Source: Pseudonocardia hierapolitana (GTDB lineage: Bacteria > Actinomycetota > Actinomycetes > Mycobacteriales > Pseudonocardiaceae). From it: a stretch of 64,000 nucleotides of DNA. Below are positions 24,442 through 33,788 of the stretch, one piece after another. A program made the translations under genes and the position numbers. Every line of letters starts with the position of its first letter. Position 1 is the stretch's first letter. The stretch spans positions 8,122,001-8,186,000 of the forward strand of contig NZ_VIWU01000001.1 in the NCBI RefSeq assembly GCF_007994075.1. Reading direction: 5' to 3'. The notes under the pieces were generated by a model. It was given only the letters and a program-made list of their open reading frames with translations. It ran no database searches and was not told where the DNA came from.

Positions 24442-25701
24442 GTGACCTGGACCGACCGCACCGATCGGTGGATCCGGGCACACCCGGTCGTGCCGGACAC
24501 CCTTCTCGCGCTGGCCATCACCGCAGTAGTCGGGCCGCCTTCGCTCGCCATCCTCCAGGCGGCCCGATCCCCGGACTGGGTGCTGGGGGTGGCGGGGATC
24601 TGCGGATCCGTGGTGCTCGCCACCGTCGCGCTGCGGCGGATCGCCACCGGAGCCGCGTTCTTCCTCGCCAGTCTGGCGATGCTGGTGACCGTGGCGCTGC
24701 CGAACACGGTGATCCGGCCAGACGGGCTGGGTCTGGCCGGGGCGAGCGGCGACATGGAGATCCCGCTGTTCTTCCTCCCGTCGTCGGCGGTCTACCTGGT
24801 GCTCGTGTACGCCGTCGCCGCGCAGCGCGCCTGGCGCGAGAGCCTGCTCGCCCTCGGGATCGGGATCACCGGAGCGTTGCTGTGCACCGCGAGAACGGCC
24901 ACCGGGTACGGCGCACTGCCCGCGGGCTGGCTCACGCTGCTGCTGGCCCTCCTCGCACTGGTCGCGGCCGTGGCCGGTACCTGGGCGGTGGGCCGTTCCC
25001 ACCAGGACCGGCGGCGGCGCCTGGCGGAGGAGGCCGCCGAAGCCGCCGAGCGCGCCGCGGCCGACGAACGCAGGCGCATCGCTCGCGACATGCACGACAT
25101 CGTCGCGCACTCGTTGGCGGTCATCGTGCGTCAGGCCGAAGGCGGCTCCGCCATCGCCGGCCGGTCACCGGACCGCGCGGCCCAGGCCTTGTCCGTCATC
25201 GCCGACACCGCCCGGGAGGCACTGGCCGACATGCGGGGCACGCTGCAGGTGTTGCGGGAGGCCGCTCCCCCGGAGGCCGTGCAGCCTTCGCTCGCCGCGA
25301 TACCGGCGCTGGTGGAACGGGTACGCGCGACGGGTGTCGACGTGCGCCTGGTCGAGCGGGGTTCGGCCGATGGCATGACGACGGGCGCGGCCACGGCGGC
25401 GTACCGCCTGATCCAGGAGGCACTGACCAACAGCGTCAAGCACGCGCGCACGCATCCCACGGTCACCGTCACGATCGAGCACGCACCGCACGCGTCGGTG
25501 GTCACCGTCGAGGACGACGGCGGGCACGACGGCGGGGTCGACGGCGCGGATCGGCCCGCGGTCCCCGGGGCCGGTGTCGGGCTGCGCGGTGTCGAGGACC
25601 GGGTGCAGGCCGCGGGCGGTACGTTCGAGGCCGGTCCCGCCGGCGGCGGCTTCAGGGTGCGTGCGGAGTTCCGCGTCGCCGAAGGGGAGCGCCCGAGATG
25701 A
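24442..25701 (+). CDS. NarL-type sensor histidine kinase
   Basis: A 419-residue kinase. Five or so N-terminal membrane helices (to about residue 180) lead into a coiled-coil-like Ala/Glu/Arg linker, the HisKA_3 dimerisation motif RRIARDMHDIVAHSLAVIV with the phospho-accepting His, and a HATPase domain (YRLIQEALTNSVKHA, GVGLRGVEDRVQAAGG). The GTG 24442 start is set by the leaderless promoter; GTG 24418 is an alternative. ATGA overlap with the response regulator gene makes a standard two-component pair. The signal is unknown. Confidence 0.93.
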   Translation: MTWTDRTDRWIRAHPVVPDTLLALAITAVVGPPSLAILQAARSPDWVLGVAGICGSVVLATVALRRIATGAAFFLASLAMLVTVALPNTVIRPDGLGLAGASGDMEIPLFFLPSSAVYLVLVYAVAAQRAWRESLLALGIGITGALLCTARTATGYGALPAGWLTLLLALLALVAAVAGTWAVGRSHQDRRRRLAEEAAEAAERAAADERRRIARDMHDIVAHSLAVIVRQAEGGSAIAGRSPDRAAQALSVIADTAREALADMRGTLQVLREAAPPEAVQPSLAAIPALVERVRATGVDVRLVERGSADGMTTGAATAAYRLIQEALTNSVKHARTHPTVTVTIEHAPHASVVTVEDDGGHDGGVDGADRPAVPGAGVGLRGVEDRVQAAGGTFEAGPAGGGFRVRAEFRVAEGERPR

Positions 25702-26351
25702 CGATCAGAGTCGCGCTGGTCGACGACCAGGAGCTGGTCCGGGTCGGCCTGGCCATGGTGGTCGATGCCACCGACGACATCCGGATCGTCGTGCAGGCCG
25801 CCGACGGTGCGGAGGCGGTCGAGCGGCTCGCCGAGACGCAGGTCGACGTCGTGCTGATGGACGTGCAGATGCCGCGGATGAACGGCGTCGAGGCCACCGC
25901 GTCGGTGACGGCCCGCGAGAACGCGCCCAAGGTGATCCTGCTGACGACGTTCGACCTCGACGAGTACGCCTTCGCCGGACTGCGCGCAGGCGCGAGCGGT
26001 TTCCTGCTCAAGGACGCGTCGGCCGACGAGGTGCTCCACGCGATCCGCGCCGTCCACGCAGGCGATGCCGTGATCGCGCCCTCCACGACCCGCCGCATGC
26101 TGGAGCACCTCGCGACCGCCCGGGCCGCACGCGACGCGTCTCCGCTGGTGGAGCGGCTCACCGCACGCGAACGCGACGTGCTGCTGGAGATCGCCCGGGG
26201 ACACTCCAACGCCGAGATCGCGCAGCGGCTCTTCCTCTCCGAGGCCACGGTGAAGACGCACGTCGGCCACCTCCTGGCCAAGCTCGAGGTCCGCGACCGG
26301 GTGCAGGCGGTGATCTTCGCCTACGAGAGCGGGCTCGTTCGTCCGAGCTAG
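25698..26351 (+). CDS. NarL/FixJ-type response regulator
   Basis: A 217-residue regulator with a receiver domain (phospho-acceptor Asp in VVLMDVQMP, T/S switch in LLTTF, Lys in LLKDAS) and a C-terminal LuxR helix-turn-helix (LTARERDVLLEIARGHSNAEIAQRL...VKTHVGHLLAKL). Coupled to the upstream kinase. Targets may include the small membrane protein gene downstream at 26432, 80 bp away, but no site was recognised. Confidence 0.95.
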   Translation: MTIRVALVDDQELVRVGLAMVVDATDDIRIVVQAADGAEAVERLAETQVDVVLMDVQMPRMNGVEATASVTARENAPKVILLTTFDLDEYAFAGLRAGASGFLLKDASADEVLHAIRAVHAGDAVIAPSTTRRMLEHLATARAARDASPLVERLTARERDVLLEIARGHSNAEIAQRLFLSEATVKTHVGHLLAKLEVRDRVQAVIFAYESGLVRPS

Positions 26352-26431
26352 TCCGATCTCATCACTTCGGTGGAGCGGCCGACGACCTGCGGCCGACGAT
26401 TCGCGCGGGACCTGCGCGCAGCCTGGTGCAC

Positions 26432-26896
26432 ATGCCGATCATCGACACGCAGTCCGAGGCGACGACATCACGCACCTGGTGGCGCAACCCCTCCGCATGG
26501 GGTGGGCTTCTCGCGATGTGCGGCGGCGTCTTCCACACCGTGGTCGCCGCTCTGATGCGCCAGGACGTCTGGGCGCAGATCATCGACGAAGGGTTCTTCA
26601 ACACGGTCACGCTGGAGCCCTCGGCCGACCGGCTCGCCGCGGCCGAGGCGTTCTGGTTCAGCGTGGGCAGCTTCGGCGTGCCGTTGCTCCTGCTCGGCTC
26701 ACTCGTGACCTGGCTGATCCGGCGCGGCGTACCCGTGCCCGGATGGCTGGGGTGCGGCCTTGCCGCGTGGGCCGTTCTGATCGGGTTGGTGAGTGGTTTC
26801 GACGGCGGAACGCTCATCCTGCTGACCATCGGCGCGCTGCTCGCGGCCGGCGCGTGGACCGCGCGCAGGGCACCGGGTCCCCTGCCCCGGTACTGA
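26432..26896 (+). CDS. small four-helix membrane protein, DUF6463-like
   Basis: A 154-residue integral membrane protein with four hydrophobic segments. The first reads WGGLLAMCGGVFHTVVAAL, the second AFWFSVGSFGVPLLLLGSLVTWLI; together with a GFFNTV loop this resembles DUF6463 proteins. Function is unknown. Start ATG 26432 has no strong Shine-Dalgarno sequence. It follows the two-component genes on the same strand and is convergent with the MFS gene. Confidence 0.7.
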   Translation: MPIIDTQSEATTSRTWWRNPSAWGGLLAMCGGVFHTVVAALMRQDVWAQIIDEGFFNTVTLEPSADRLAAAEAFWFSVGSFGVPLLLLGSLVTWLIRRGVPVPGWLGCGLAAWAVLIGLVSGFDGGTLILLTIGALLAAGAWTARRAPGPLPRY

Positions 26897-26914
26897 GCCG
26901 AGTTCTCGCGTCGA

Positions 26915-28405
26915 TCACCGGGGGCGGGGAGTGCTCGGGAGCGTCCCCGTCGGTCGGGGAATCGCCCGCGCGGTGATCGCCGCCAGCAGCGCAGCGGCCG
27001 CCGCCACGAGGAAGGCGAGTGTGAAGCCGCCGTCCGTGGGCAGCCCCGCCGCCGGGGTGACGATCGTGGCCGCGACCTGCGCGCCGACCGCGCCCCCGAC
27101 GGTCCGCAGGATCGTGTTGATCCCGGTCGCCGCGCCGGTCTCCTCGGGACGCACCGCGCCGACGACGAGAGTCCCCAGCGCGCCGAACGCGAGCCCGTAC
27201 CCCAGACCGAGCACGGCCCCCGCCGCGGCGAGCTGCCACGCTGCGCCGCGGGCGACGGCCGACGCCAGCAGGGCCGCCACGGCCAGGAGCGCGCCGACCC
27301 GGAACGTGGCGCGCCCTCCCACGCGCGCCGTGAGCCGCGCGCCGAGCGGCGCGGCGATCACCATGATCATCGCCATCGGCGCGATCAACAGGCCGGTACC
27401 GGTGGCGTTCGTGCCGAAGCCGTAGCCCGCGGCGGGCGGGGTCTGCGCGAACTGCGGGATCAGCGTGACCGCGGCGAACATTCCGACGCTGACGACGAAC
27501 GTGGCGAGGTTGGCCGCCGCGACCGGGCGGCGCCGCAGCAACCGCAGATCGACGACGGGTGCCGCCACCCGCAACTCGACCAGCACGAACGCGGCCGCGG
27601 CCGCCGATGCGGCGGTGGCGAGCGCCGCCGCCGAACCCCATCCCCACGTCCGCCCCTGGCTCACCCCGAGCAGCACGGCGACGAGTACCGCCGACAACAG
27701 CAGTGCGCCCGCGACGTCGAGCGACCCGGACGGCGTCCGCCTCTCCGGCTCGCGCACGACGACGGCGCCGGCCAGCGCGACGAGACCGAGCCCCACGCAG
27801 AGCCAGAACAGCGACGGCGTGCCGAGCACCTCGACCAGCGGTCCGGCCAGCACCATGCCAAGGGCGCCGCCGACCCCGAACATCGCGCTCAGGCCGGCGA
27901 CGACCCCGGGCAGCCTGTTCGGCGCGACGATCCGGCGAGCCATGCCGAAGGCGACGGGGAACACCCCTGCCGACAGCCCCTGGACCACGCGGCCGAGCAG
28001 GAGGCCCGCGAACGAGCCGGTGTGGTCGGCCGCGGCGGCGAACACGCTGCCCACCACGAGCAACCCAAGGCTCACGAGCATCACGCGGCGATAGCCGTGC
28101 AGGTCGCCGAGGCGCCCGGCCACCGGTGTCGCCACCGCGGCGGCGAGCATGAACCCGGTGAGGAGCCACGCCGCGGCCGCCGCCGAGACCCCGAACTGCC
28201 GGCCGAAGACCGGCAGCACGGCCACGACGACGGCCTGGGCGATGGCGACGCCGAGGGCGGAGGCGAACAGCGCGAGGAGCAGGACGGGGGTGCCCGCGCG
28301 GGCCGTCCGGGTCGGGGCGTCGGTCGGGTTCCTCTCGGGGGCCCGGCCGGCGAACCGGCGGGCCAGTGCGACGCCGACGGCGGCGAGGGCAGCCAGGATC
28401 CACAT
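26915..28405 (-). CDS. MFS multidrug exporter, 14-helix DHA2 type
   Basis: A 496-residue major facilitator protein with about 14 helices. Motif A is GRLGDLHGYRRVM, and motif C-like glycines follow (GLLLGRVVQGLSAGVFPVAFG). I chose ATG 28405, which shares one base with the TGA of the upstream small gene (TGATG); the N-terminus then begins MWILAALAAVGVALARR. The operon is divergent from a TetR-family regulator, a common layout for drug efflux under repressor control. Substrate unknown. Confidence 0.88.
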   Translation of the reverse strand: MWILAALAAVGVALARRFAGRAPERNPTDAPTRTARAGTPVLLLALFASALGVAIAQAVVVAVLPVFGRQFGVSAAAAAWLLTGFMLAAAVATPVAGRLGDLHGYRRVMLVSLGLLVVGSVFAAAADHTGSFAGLLLGRVVQGLSAGVFPVAFGMARRIVAPNRLPGVVAGLSAMFGVGGALGMVLAGPLVEVLGTPSLFWLCVGLGLVALAGAVVVREPERRTPSGSLDVAGALLLSAVLVAVLLGVSQGRTWGWGSAAALATAASAAAAAFVLVELRVAAPVVDLRLLRRRPVAAANLATFVVSVGMFAAVTLIPQFAQTPPAAGYGFGTNATGTGLLIAPMAMIMVIAAPLGARLTARVGGRATFRVGALLAVAALLASAVARGAAWQLAAAGAVLGLGYGLAFGALGTLVVGAVRPEETGAATGINTILRTVGGAVGAQVAATIVTPAAGLPTDGGFTLAFLVAAAAALLAAITARAIPRPTGTLPSTPRPR

Positions 28406-28788
28406 CAGTCGTTCTCGAGCCGGGCCAGCGCCCAGGAGCGCGCCTGCTCGGGATCGTCCGTGGCGAACGTCGGGCAACCCCACATCGTGGGTCCGGAGCG
28501 GAGCGCTTTCGCGTTGTTCCGCTGGCCCTCCTCGGACATGACGAACGCGAGACCCCGGCAGTGCTCGACCAGCCCGGGCCGCAGCCGCTTGAGCATGCGC
28601 ACCCGTTCCGCCACGCCCGCGATCCGGCGTCCCCTCGGCGGCGCCTCCGGCATCCGGAGCACGGCGGCGAACGTCTCCCGCCGCTCCACCGCCGTCATGA
28701 GGGTGTCGAACACGAGGGTCGGCGCCGCCTCCGGCGTCAGCCCGGACGCGTCCAGCTCGACGACGGGCCAGCCCACCAGCTCGGCCAT
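28405..28788 (-). CDS. small protein of unknown function, possibly STAS/SpoIIAA-like
   Basis: A 127-residue soluble protein. ATG 28788 has AGGAGGTGAG just upstream. The order PVVELDASGLTPEAAPTLVFDTL, then FAAVLRMPEAPP, then helix ...LRPGLVEHCRGLAFVMSEEGQR and the ending TDDPEQARSWALARLE resembles SpoIIAA-like STAS proteins, but the match is weak. It is the first gene of the unit with the MFS exporter (1-bp overlap) and divergent from the TetR gene. Confidence 0.6.
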   Translation of the reverse strand: MAELVGWPVVELDASGLTPEAAPTLVFDTLMTAVERRETFAAVLRMPEAPPRGRRIAGVAERVRMLKRLRPGLVEHCRGLAFVMSEEGQRNNAKALRSGPTMWGCPTFATDDPEQARSWALARLEND

Positions 28789-28817
28789 GTGCTCACCTCC
28801 TGAGATCAAGTGAGGCA

Positions 28818-28866
28818 ACCCTAACACAATTTGTGACCATTGGTCACCAATAGGGCCGACTACGAT
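28818..28866. promoter_or_regulatory. divergent promoters with a TetR-type operator
   Basis: The operator GTGACC-ATT-GGTCAC (28833-28847), extended by near-matching flanks, covers the leftward -35 (TGACCA, 28846-28841), which is 17 bases from the leftward -10 TAGGGT (28823-28818). To the right, TACGAT (28861-28866) ends seven bases before ATG 28874. One repressor could thus control both units. Confidence 0.65.
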
Positions 28867-28873
28867 CGCCGCG

Positions 28874-29443
28874 ATGGTGAGGACAGCGGGGAGACCGGGA
28901 CGGCCGGCGCGACTGTCCCGCGAGCTGATCGTCGCCGCCGCGCTGCAGGGCGACCTGGCGAGCCTCACCATGCGCGAGCTCGCGGCCCGGCTCGGCGTCT
29001 CGCACTCAGCGCTCTACCGCTGGGTGGCCGACCGCGACGAGCTCTTCGACCTGATCAGCGAGGTGATGGTCGAGCGGATCCTGCCCACGTCCGAGCCCTC
29101 ACCCGCCGACTGGCGGGACTGGCTCGCCCGGCTCGCGTGGGCGATGCACGACGAGTTCCTCGCGGTACCCGGGTACGCCGCGCACGTCGCCGCGCCCCAT
29201 CGGCACAACCCCCACTCCTTCGGCCGGCTGCGCGACCAGGTGATCACGGCGTTCCGGGCGGCGGGGGCATCCCCGGAGATGGCCGCGCAGAGCTGGTACG
29301 TCTTCGGCCTCTCGGTCGTCCAGTGGCTCGGGGCCCAGCAGACCGGTCACGACCTCGGTCCGGTCGCCCCCCGGTTCGACCTCTTCCTCGACACCCTGCT
29401 CCGCGGCCTCCCCGCGCGGACACCGGTGGAGCATCCGCGGTGA
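28874..29443 (+). CDS. TetR-family transcriptional regulator
   Basis: A 189-residue regulator. The helix-turn-helix is LTMRELAARLGVSHSALYRWVADRDELFDLI, preceded by a basic start (MVRTAGRPGRPARLSRELI). The C-terminal ligand domain is typical in length. The leaderless promoter sets the ATG at 28874. It is divergent from the exporter unit and probably represses it through the palindrome at 28833-28847. Confidence 0.92.
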   Translation: MVRTAGRPGRPARLSRELIVAAALQGDLASLTMRELAARLGVSHSALYRWVADRDELFDLISEVMVERILPTSEPSPADWRDWLARLAWAMHDEFLAVPGYAAHVAAPHRHNPHSFGRLRDQVITAFRAAGASPEMAAQSWYVFGLSVVQWLGAQQTGHDLGPVAPRFDLFLDTLLRGLPARTPVEHPR

Positions 29444-29450
29444 CCGACCG

Positions 29451-30542
29451 TCAGCTGTCGTAGTCGACCGTCAGCTCGGGGGTGGTCGGGCGTGACTGGC
29501 ACGTGAGCACGAACCCGGCCTCGACCTCGTCGTCCTCCAGTGCGAAGTTGCGCCGCATGGTCACCTCACCCTCGGTGACCTTCGCCCGGCACGTGCCGCA
29601 GACCCCGCCCTTGCAGGCGAACGGCAGGTCGGCACGGACCTTCTGCGCCGCGTCGAGCACGCTCTTGGCGCGGGGCAGCGTCATCGTCGTCGCACGGCCG
29701 TTCAGGACGACCGTGACCTCGCTGGTGGCGCCCTCGATCGCCGGGTCGGGACGGTGCAGCTCGGGTGGCGGCTCGTCGACGTAGAACAGCTCGCGGTGCA
29801 CCCGCTTGCGGTCCACGCCGAACCCGGTGAGCACGTCGACGGCCGCCTCGGTCATGCCGAGCGGCCCGCAGAGCCACCAGTGGTCCACGTCGGCGACGTC
29901 GACGAGCGCCCCCAGGAGCACGCGCAGCTTCTCCGCGTCGAGGCGGCCGGTGAAGATCTCGGCCTCCATCGGCTCCCGGGACAGCACGTGCAGCAGGTGC
30001 AGCCGCGGGCCGTACGCGTTCTTCAGATCGGCGAGCTCCTCGGTGAACATCACCGTGTCGGTGCGCCGGTTGCCGTAGAGCAGGGTGATGCGGGTGTCCG
30101 GGTGCGCGGCCAGCACCGACGCCACGATCGAGAGCACCGGCGTGATCCCCGACCCGGCCGCGACCAGCCCGTGATGGGTGCCCGGTGCGAGGTCCGGCGT
30201 GAACGAGCCCGCGGGCGGGGCCACCTCGATCGCGTCGCCGGGCGCGACCCGGTCCACCAGCCACTCGGAGAACAGCCCGCCGTCGACCCGCCGCACGCCC
30301 ACCTTCGGCAGCGCACCGGCCGGCGCACAGATCGAGTACGAGCGCCGCTCCTCCCGCCCGTCCCGATGCAGGCGCAGGGTGAGGTACTGCCCCGGCCGGA
30401 ACGCGAAGACCTCCTGCAGGTGCGCGGGCACGTCGAAGGTGACGGCAACGGCGTCCCCGCACAGCCGCTCGACATCGGCCACCCGCAGGCGGTGGAAGCC
30501 GGATGTGCGCGGGACCGGCACGTCGACCTGCGGCGCCGCCAT
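29451..30542 (-). CDS. paaE: 1,2-phenylacetyl-CoA epoxidase reductase subunit PaaE
   Basis: A 363-residue reductase that passes electrons from NADPH to the PaaA di-iron site. Order: FAD-binding barrel (RPGQYLTLRL, RRSYSICAPAG), NAD(P) domain (GLVAAGSGITPVLSI), then a plant-type [2Fe-2S] ferredoxin domain with CKGGVCGTC and a fourth Cys in LTCQSRP. Last gene of paaABCDE; ATG 30542 shares one base with the paaD stop. Its own stop is seven bases from the convergent TetR gene. Confidence 0.95.
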   Translation of the reverse strand: MAAPQVDVPVPRTSGFHRLRVADVERLCGDAVAVTFDVPAHLQEVFAFRPGQYLTLRLHRDGREERRSYSICAPAGALPKVGVRRVDGGLFSEWLVDRVAPGDAIEVAPPAGSFTPDLAPGTHHGLVAAGSGITPVLSIVASVLAAHPDTRITLLYGNRRTDTVMFTEELADLKNAYGPRLHLLHVLSREPMEAEIFTGRLDAEKLRVLLGALVDVADVDHWWLCGPLGMTEAAVDVLTGFGVDRKRVHRELFYVDEPPPELHRPDPAIEGATSEVTVVLNGRATTMTLPRAKSVLDAAQKVRADLPFACKGGVCGTCRAKVTEGEVTMRRNFALEDDEVEAGFVLTCQSRPTTPELTVDYDS

Positions 30543-31066
30543 CAGTGCTCCTTCATGTGCTCGAACGGCTCGCGGCACGCGGTGCAGCGGCGCAGGGCCG
30601 TGCACGACGTCGGGCCGAACCGCGAGAACTCCTCGGTGGCGGGCGACCCGCAGCGCGGGCAGCGCACGACCGCGGCCGGGGCCGCGAGCGTCAACGGCAC
30701 GGGACCCGCGCCGCGCGGCCCCACCCGATCCGGCGGGGCGACGCCGTGTTCGGCCAGCTTGCGCCGCCCCTCCGGCGAGATCCAGTCCGTGCTCCACGGC
30801 GGCGACAGCACCGTGCGCACCTCGACCCGGGCGTACCCGGCCGCCGTGAGCCGCGCGCGCAGGTCGTCGCGCATCACCTCCAGCGCGGGACAGCCGGAGT
30901 AGGTCGGCGTGATCGTCACGGTGACGGCGTCACCGTCCGCCTCGACGCCGCGGACGACCCCGAGGTCGTCGAGCGTGAGCATCGGCATCTCGGGGTCGAC
31001 GACCTCGGCGACGACCCGGCGGGCGTCCGTCACCACCGCGTCACTCAGCACTGCGTCGCTCACCAT
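30542..31066 (-). CDS. paaD: phenylacetate-CoA oxygenase maturation protein PaaD
   Basis: A 174-residue protein: an MIP18/SufT-like domain (VVAEVVDPEMPMLTLDDLGVVRGV, TPTYSGCPALEVM) and a C-terminal cysteine cluster (CPRCG, then CTALRRCTAC). PaaD is needed for phenylacetyl-CoA epoxidase activity, probably in Fe-S assembly. Overlaps paaC by seven bases and paaE by one. Confidence 0.93.
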   Translation of the reverse strand: MVSDAVLSDAVVTDARRVVAEVVDPEMPMLTLDDLGVVRGVEADGDAVTVTITPTYSGCPALEVMRDDLRARLTAAGYARVEVRTVLSPPWSTDWISPEGRRKLAEHGVAPPDRVGPRGAGPVPLTLAAPAAVVRCPRCGSPATEEFSRFGPTSCTALRRCTACREPFEHMKEH

Positions 31067-32013
31067 CGGGCCCCCGGGTGCTGACGGGCCAGGCTCTGCA
31101 TCTCGGCGAGCACGTGCCCGAGGTACTCGGTGTGCATCCCGTCCCGGCCGCCCTTGCCGTTGATCGGTCCCATGTGCGGGACGGCCGGGCGGGTGAGGGT
31201 GGCGCGGGTCAGCACCTCGTCGAGCACGGCGTCGACCTCCTCGCGGACCTGCGCCGGGTCCACCGCCACCCCCGCGTCGGCGAGCCTGCGCTCCACGTCG
31301 GAGGTGCGGTACAGCTCCTCGACGTACGGCCAGGCGGCGTCGAGCGCGGCCTGCATCCGCCGGTGTGACTCGGGGGTGCCGTCGCCGAGGCGCAGGGTCC
31401 AGCGGGCGGCGTGGTCGCGGTGGTAGGTCAGCTCCTTGACGCCCTTCCCGGCGACCGCCGCGACCACCGGGTCGCGCGAACCGAGCAGCCGCTGCAGCAG
31501 CGCGAGCCGCCAGGTCGAGAACAGCAGGAGCCGGGCGATCGCGCGGGCGAAGTCGCGCTCGTCGGGCAGCTCGGCGAGCGCCACGTTGCGGAACTCGGGC
31601 TCGGTGCGCAGGAAGGCCAGAGCGTCCTCGTCACGTCCGGCGGAGCCTGCGGAGCCGGCCATCGAACTCGAGCCGGCGTCCTCCACGTGGCCTGCGCGGG
31701 CGAGCAGCACCCGGGCCTGGCCGAGCAGGTCGAGGGCGATGTTGGCCAGCGCGACCTCCTCCTCCAGCTCAGGGGCGTTCGTCACCCACTCCGTGAGCCG
31801 GTGGCTGCAGATCAGCGCGTCGTCGCCGAGCATGAGGCAGTAGGCGGCGAGGTCGGCCGGGTCGACCCCGTCGGGCACCGGTGAGGTGATCTCCGCCTGG
31901 ACGTCCTCCACACCGGTGCCGAACGCCCAGCGCGGGTCGTCGTGCCCCAGCGTCTCGACCAGGGACTGGTAGGCGTTGGTGGCGTCGTGATCGGTGCCGT
32001 GATCGGTGTTCAC
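31060..32013 (-). CDS. paaC: 1,2-phenylacetyl-CoA epoxidase structural subunit PaaC
   Basis: A 317-residue ferritin-like subunit that pairs with PaaA and stabilises it; it does not hold an active di-iron site. It has the family blocks CLMLGDDALICSHRLTEW, ALDLLGQARVLLARAG and KGVKELTYHRDHAARWTLRLGDGT. It carries a Ser/Gly/Ala-rich insert (GSSSMAGSAGSAGRDED) at about residues 113-129. GTGA/ATGA-type overlaps join it to paaB and paaD. Confidence 0.94.
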   Translation of the reverse strand: MNTDHGTDHDATNAYQSLVETLGHDDPRWAFGTGVEDVQAEITSPVPDGVDPADLAAYCLMLGDDALICSHRLTEWVTNAPELEEEVALANIALDLLGQARVLLARAGHVEDAGSSSMAGSAGSAGRDEDALAFLRTEPEFRNVALAELPDERDFARAIARLLLFSTWRLALLQRLLGSRDPVVAAVAGKGVKELTYHRDHAARWTLRLGDGTPESHRRMQAALDAAWPYVEELYRTSDVERRLADAGVAVDPAQVREEVDAVLDEVLTRATLTRPAVPHMGPINGKGGRDGMHTEYLGHVLAEMQSLARQHPGARW

Positions 32014-32369
32014 AGGTGCGGCACGTCCTCGGGGATCGCGTAGAACGTCGGGTGCCGGTAGACCTTGTCCCCCGACGGCGCGAAGAAGGGGTCCTTCTCC
32101 GCCGGGCTCGACGCGGTGATGTCGGAGGCCTTCACCACCCAGATCGACACGCCCTCGTTGCGGCGGGTGTAGAGGTCGCGGGCGTTGTGCAGCGCCATCT
32201 CGGCGTCCGGGGCGTGCAACGAGCCGACGTGCACGTGGTTGAGGCCGCGCTTGCCGCGCACGAACACCTCGTAGAGCGGCCAGCCGCCGCGGGGCGAGCC
32301 CGCGCGCGTCTCCACGCCCTCGGTCGGCACCGCGCCGTGGCCGCCCTCGGAGGTGTAGTCCCCGTTCAC
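32010..32369 (-). CDS. paaB: 1,2-phenylacetyl-CoA epoxidase subunit PaaB
   Basis: A 119-residue small subunit that bridges the PaaAC units. The core is [41 protein letters not shown] and [15 protein letters not shown], typical of PaaB. Start GTG 32369 overlaps the paaA stop (GTGA). The N-terminal 28 residues before the core are longer than in the E. coli protein and look disordered. Confidence 0.94.
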   Translation of the reverse strand: MNGDYTSEGGHGAVPTEGVETRAGSPRGGWPLYEVFVRGKRGLNHVHVGSLHAPDAEMALHNARDLYTRRNEGVSIWVVKASDITASSPAEKDPFFAPSGDKVYRHPTFYAIPEDVPHL

Positions 32370-33307
32370 GCGGCCACCTCCTTGCGGGCGTGCTTCTCGG
32401 CGTAGGCCTGCGCGGCCTCCCGGACCCAGGCCCCCTCCTCGTGCGCCCGGCGCCGCTGCGCCAGCCGCTGCGCGTTGCACGGTCCCGACCCGGAGATCAC
32501 CGCCTTGAACTCGGCCCAGTCCGGCTCGGTGAAGTCGTAGTGGCCGCGCTCGGGGTTCCAGCGCAGGCCCGGGTCGGGCAGGGTCACGCCCAGCGCCTCC
32601 GCCTGGGGCACGGTCATGTCGACGAAGCGCTGGCGCAGCTCGTCGTTGGTGTGCCGCTTGATGCCCCACGTCATCGACTGCTGCGTGTTGGGCGAGTCGC
32701 CGTCGGGCGGGCCGAACATCATCAGCGACGGCCACCAGAACCGGTTCGTCGACTCCTGCACCATCTCCCGCTGCGCGTCGGTGCCGTTCACCATCGCCAG
32801 CAGCAGCTCGTAGCCCTGCCGCTGGTGGAACGACTCCTCCTTGCAGATCCGCACCATGGCCCGGGCGTACGGGCCGTAGGAGCAGCGGCACAGCGGCACC
32901 TGGTTGCAGATCGCCGCGCCGTCGACGAGCCAGCCGATCACCCCGACGTCGGCGTACGACAGCGTCGGGTAGTTGAAGATCGAGGAGTACTTCTGCCGGC
33001 CCGCGACGAGCAGGTCGGTGAGCTCGGCGCGGTCGACACCGAGCGTCTCCGCTGCGGCGTAGAGGTACATGCCGTGGCCTGCCTCGTCCTGCACCTTGGC
33101 CAGCAGGATCGCCTTGCGCCGCAGGCTGGGGGCGCGCCGGATCCAGTTGCCCTCCGGCTGCATCCCGATGATCTCCGAATGCGCGTGCTGGGCGATCTGG
33201 CGGATCAGCGTCTTCCGGTACGCCTCGGGCATCCAGTCCCGCGGCTCGATCCGCTGGTCACCGGCGATCGTCGCGTCGAAGTGCGCGGCCAGGGCCGTCT
33301 CGTCCAT
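32366..33307 (-). CDS. paaA: 1,2-phenylacetyl-CoA epoxidase catalytic subunit PaaA
   Basis: A 313-residue di-iron monooxygenase subunit that epoxidises phenylacetyl-CoA. Di-iron ligand regions include [13 protein letters not shown] and [15 protein letters not shown], and [16 protein letters not shown] matches PaaA near the C-terminus. I chose ATG 33307 ([22 protein letters not shown]) because GGAGG lies just upstream; earlier in-frame codons overlap the operator. It is the first gene of paaABCDE, with a strong operator-like site directly before the ribosome site. Confidence 0.96.
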   Translation of the reverse strand: MDETALAAHFDATIAGDQRIEPRDWMPEAYRKTLIRQIAQHAHSEIIGMQPEGNWIRRAPSLRRKAILLAKVQDEAGHGMYLYAAAETLGVDRAELTDLLVAGRQKYSSIFNYPTLSYADVGVIGWLVDGAAICNQVPLCRCSYGPYARAMVRICKEESFHQRQGYELLLAMVNGTDAQREMVQESTNRFWWPSLMMFGPPDGDSPNTQQSMTWGIKRHTNDELRQRFVDMTVPQAEALGVTLPDPGLRWNPERGHYDFTEPDWAEFKAVISGSGPCNAQRLAQRRRAHEEGAWVREAAQAYAEKHARKEVAA

Positions 33308-33320
33308 GCGCAGCCTCCGT

Positions 33321-33338
33321 ACCGAATGTTCGTTCGGT
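33321..33338 (-). promoter_or_regulatory. operator-like site in front of paaA (probable PaaR site 1)
   Basis: On the minus strand it reads CCGAACGAACATTCGGT, symmetric as ACCGAA-N6-TTCGGT. The same pattern (CCGAACGAAC-NN-TCGGT) occurs in front of paaZ at 35545-35561. It ends within a few bases of the paaA ribosome site, so bound repressor would block expression. Confidence 0.65.
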
Positions 33339-33386
33339 TCATGGTGACGCACGAAAGCCACCCGCGCAAGGCGGTGGGCGCCGCCC

Positions 33387-33788
33387 TCAGCCCGTGAGCT
33401 CGACGACGCCTGCGTCGGTGCGGGTGAAGCCGCAGCGATCGAGGTAGAACGCGGCGTGCTCGGGCACGAAGTCGACGTGCAGCCACTCGCAGCCCGCGGC
33501 GCCCGAGAGCCGCGCGGCCTCGGCCACGACGGCCGCGCCGATGCCCTCGCCCTGCCGCTCGGGCTCCACCACGACGTCCAGCAGGAAGGCGTGGACCCCG
33601 CCGTCCCACGCGACGTTCGCGAACCCGACCATCCGCCCGCCGTCGAACGCCCCCACCCAGGTGAGACTGTGCCGCGCCAGCCGCTGCGCCCACGGCTGCA
33701 CCTGCGGCGTTCCCCGGAAGGCGCGGGCGTGGAGCCCGGACAGCTCGGCGTCGTCGACGGCGGGGCGGGCGCGCAGCTCGACGTTCAT
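33387..33788 (-). CDS. GNAT-family N-acetyltransferase
   Basis: A 133-residue acetyltransferase. The acetyl-CoA-binding region is [24 protein letters not shown], with the usual R/Q-x-x-G-x-G/A, and the fold ends [17 protein letters not shown] 33788 overlaps the TetR stop (ATGA), so it is co-transcribed with the regulator and paaG. Substrate unknown; its place in the paa region may be incidental. Confidence 0.88.
   Translation of the reverse strand: MNVELRARPAVDDAELSGLHARAFRGTPQVQPWAQRLARHSLTWVGAFDGGRMVGFANVAWDGGVHAFLLDVVVEPERQGEGIGAAVVAEAARLSGAAGCEWLHVDFVPEHAAFYLDRCGFTRTDAGVVELTG

Noticed and set aside
26915..28405. Start of the MFS gene at 28483
   Set aside because: It would overlap the upstream coding region by 78 bases and add a charged N-terminus; ATG 28405 gives a TGATG coupling and a membrane start.
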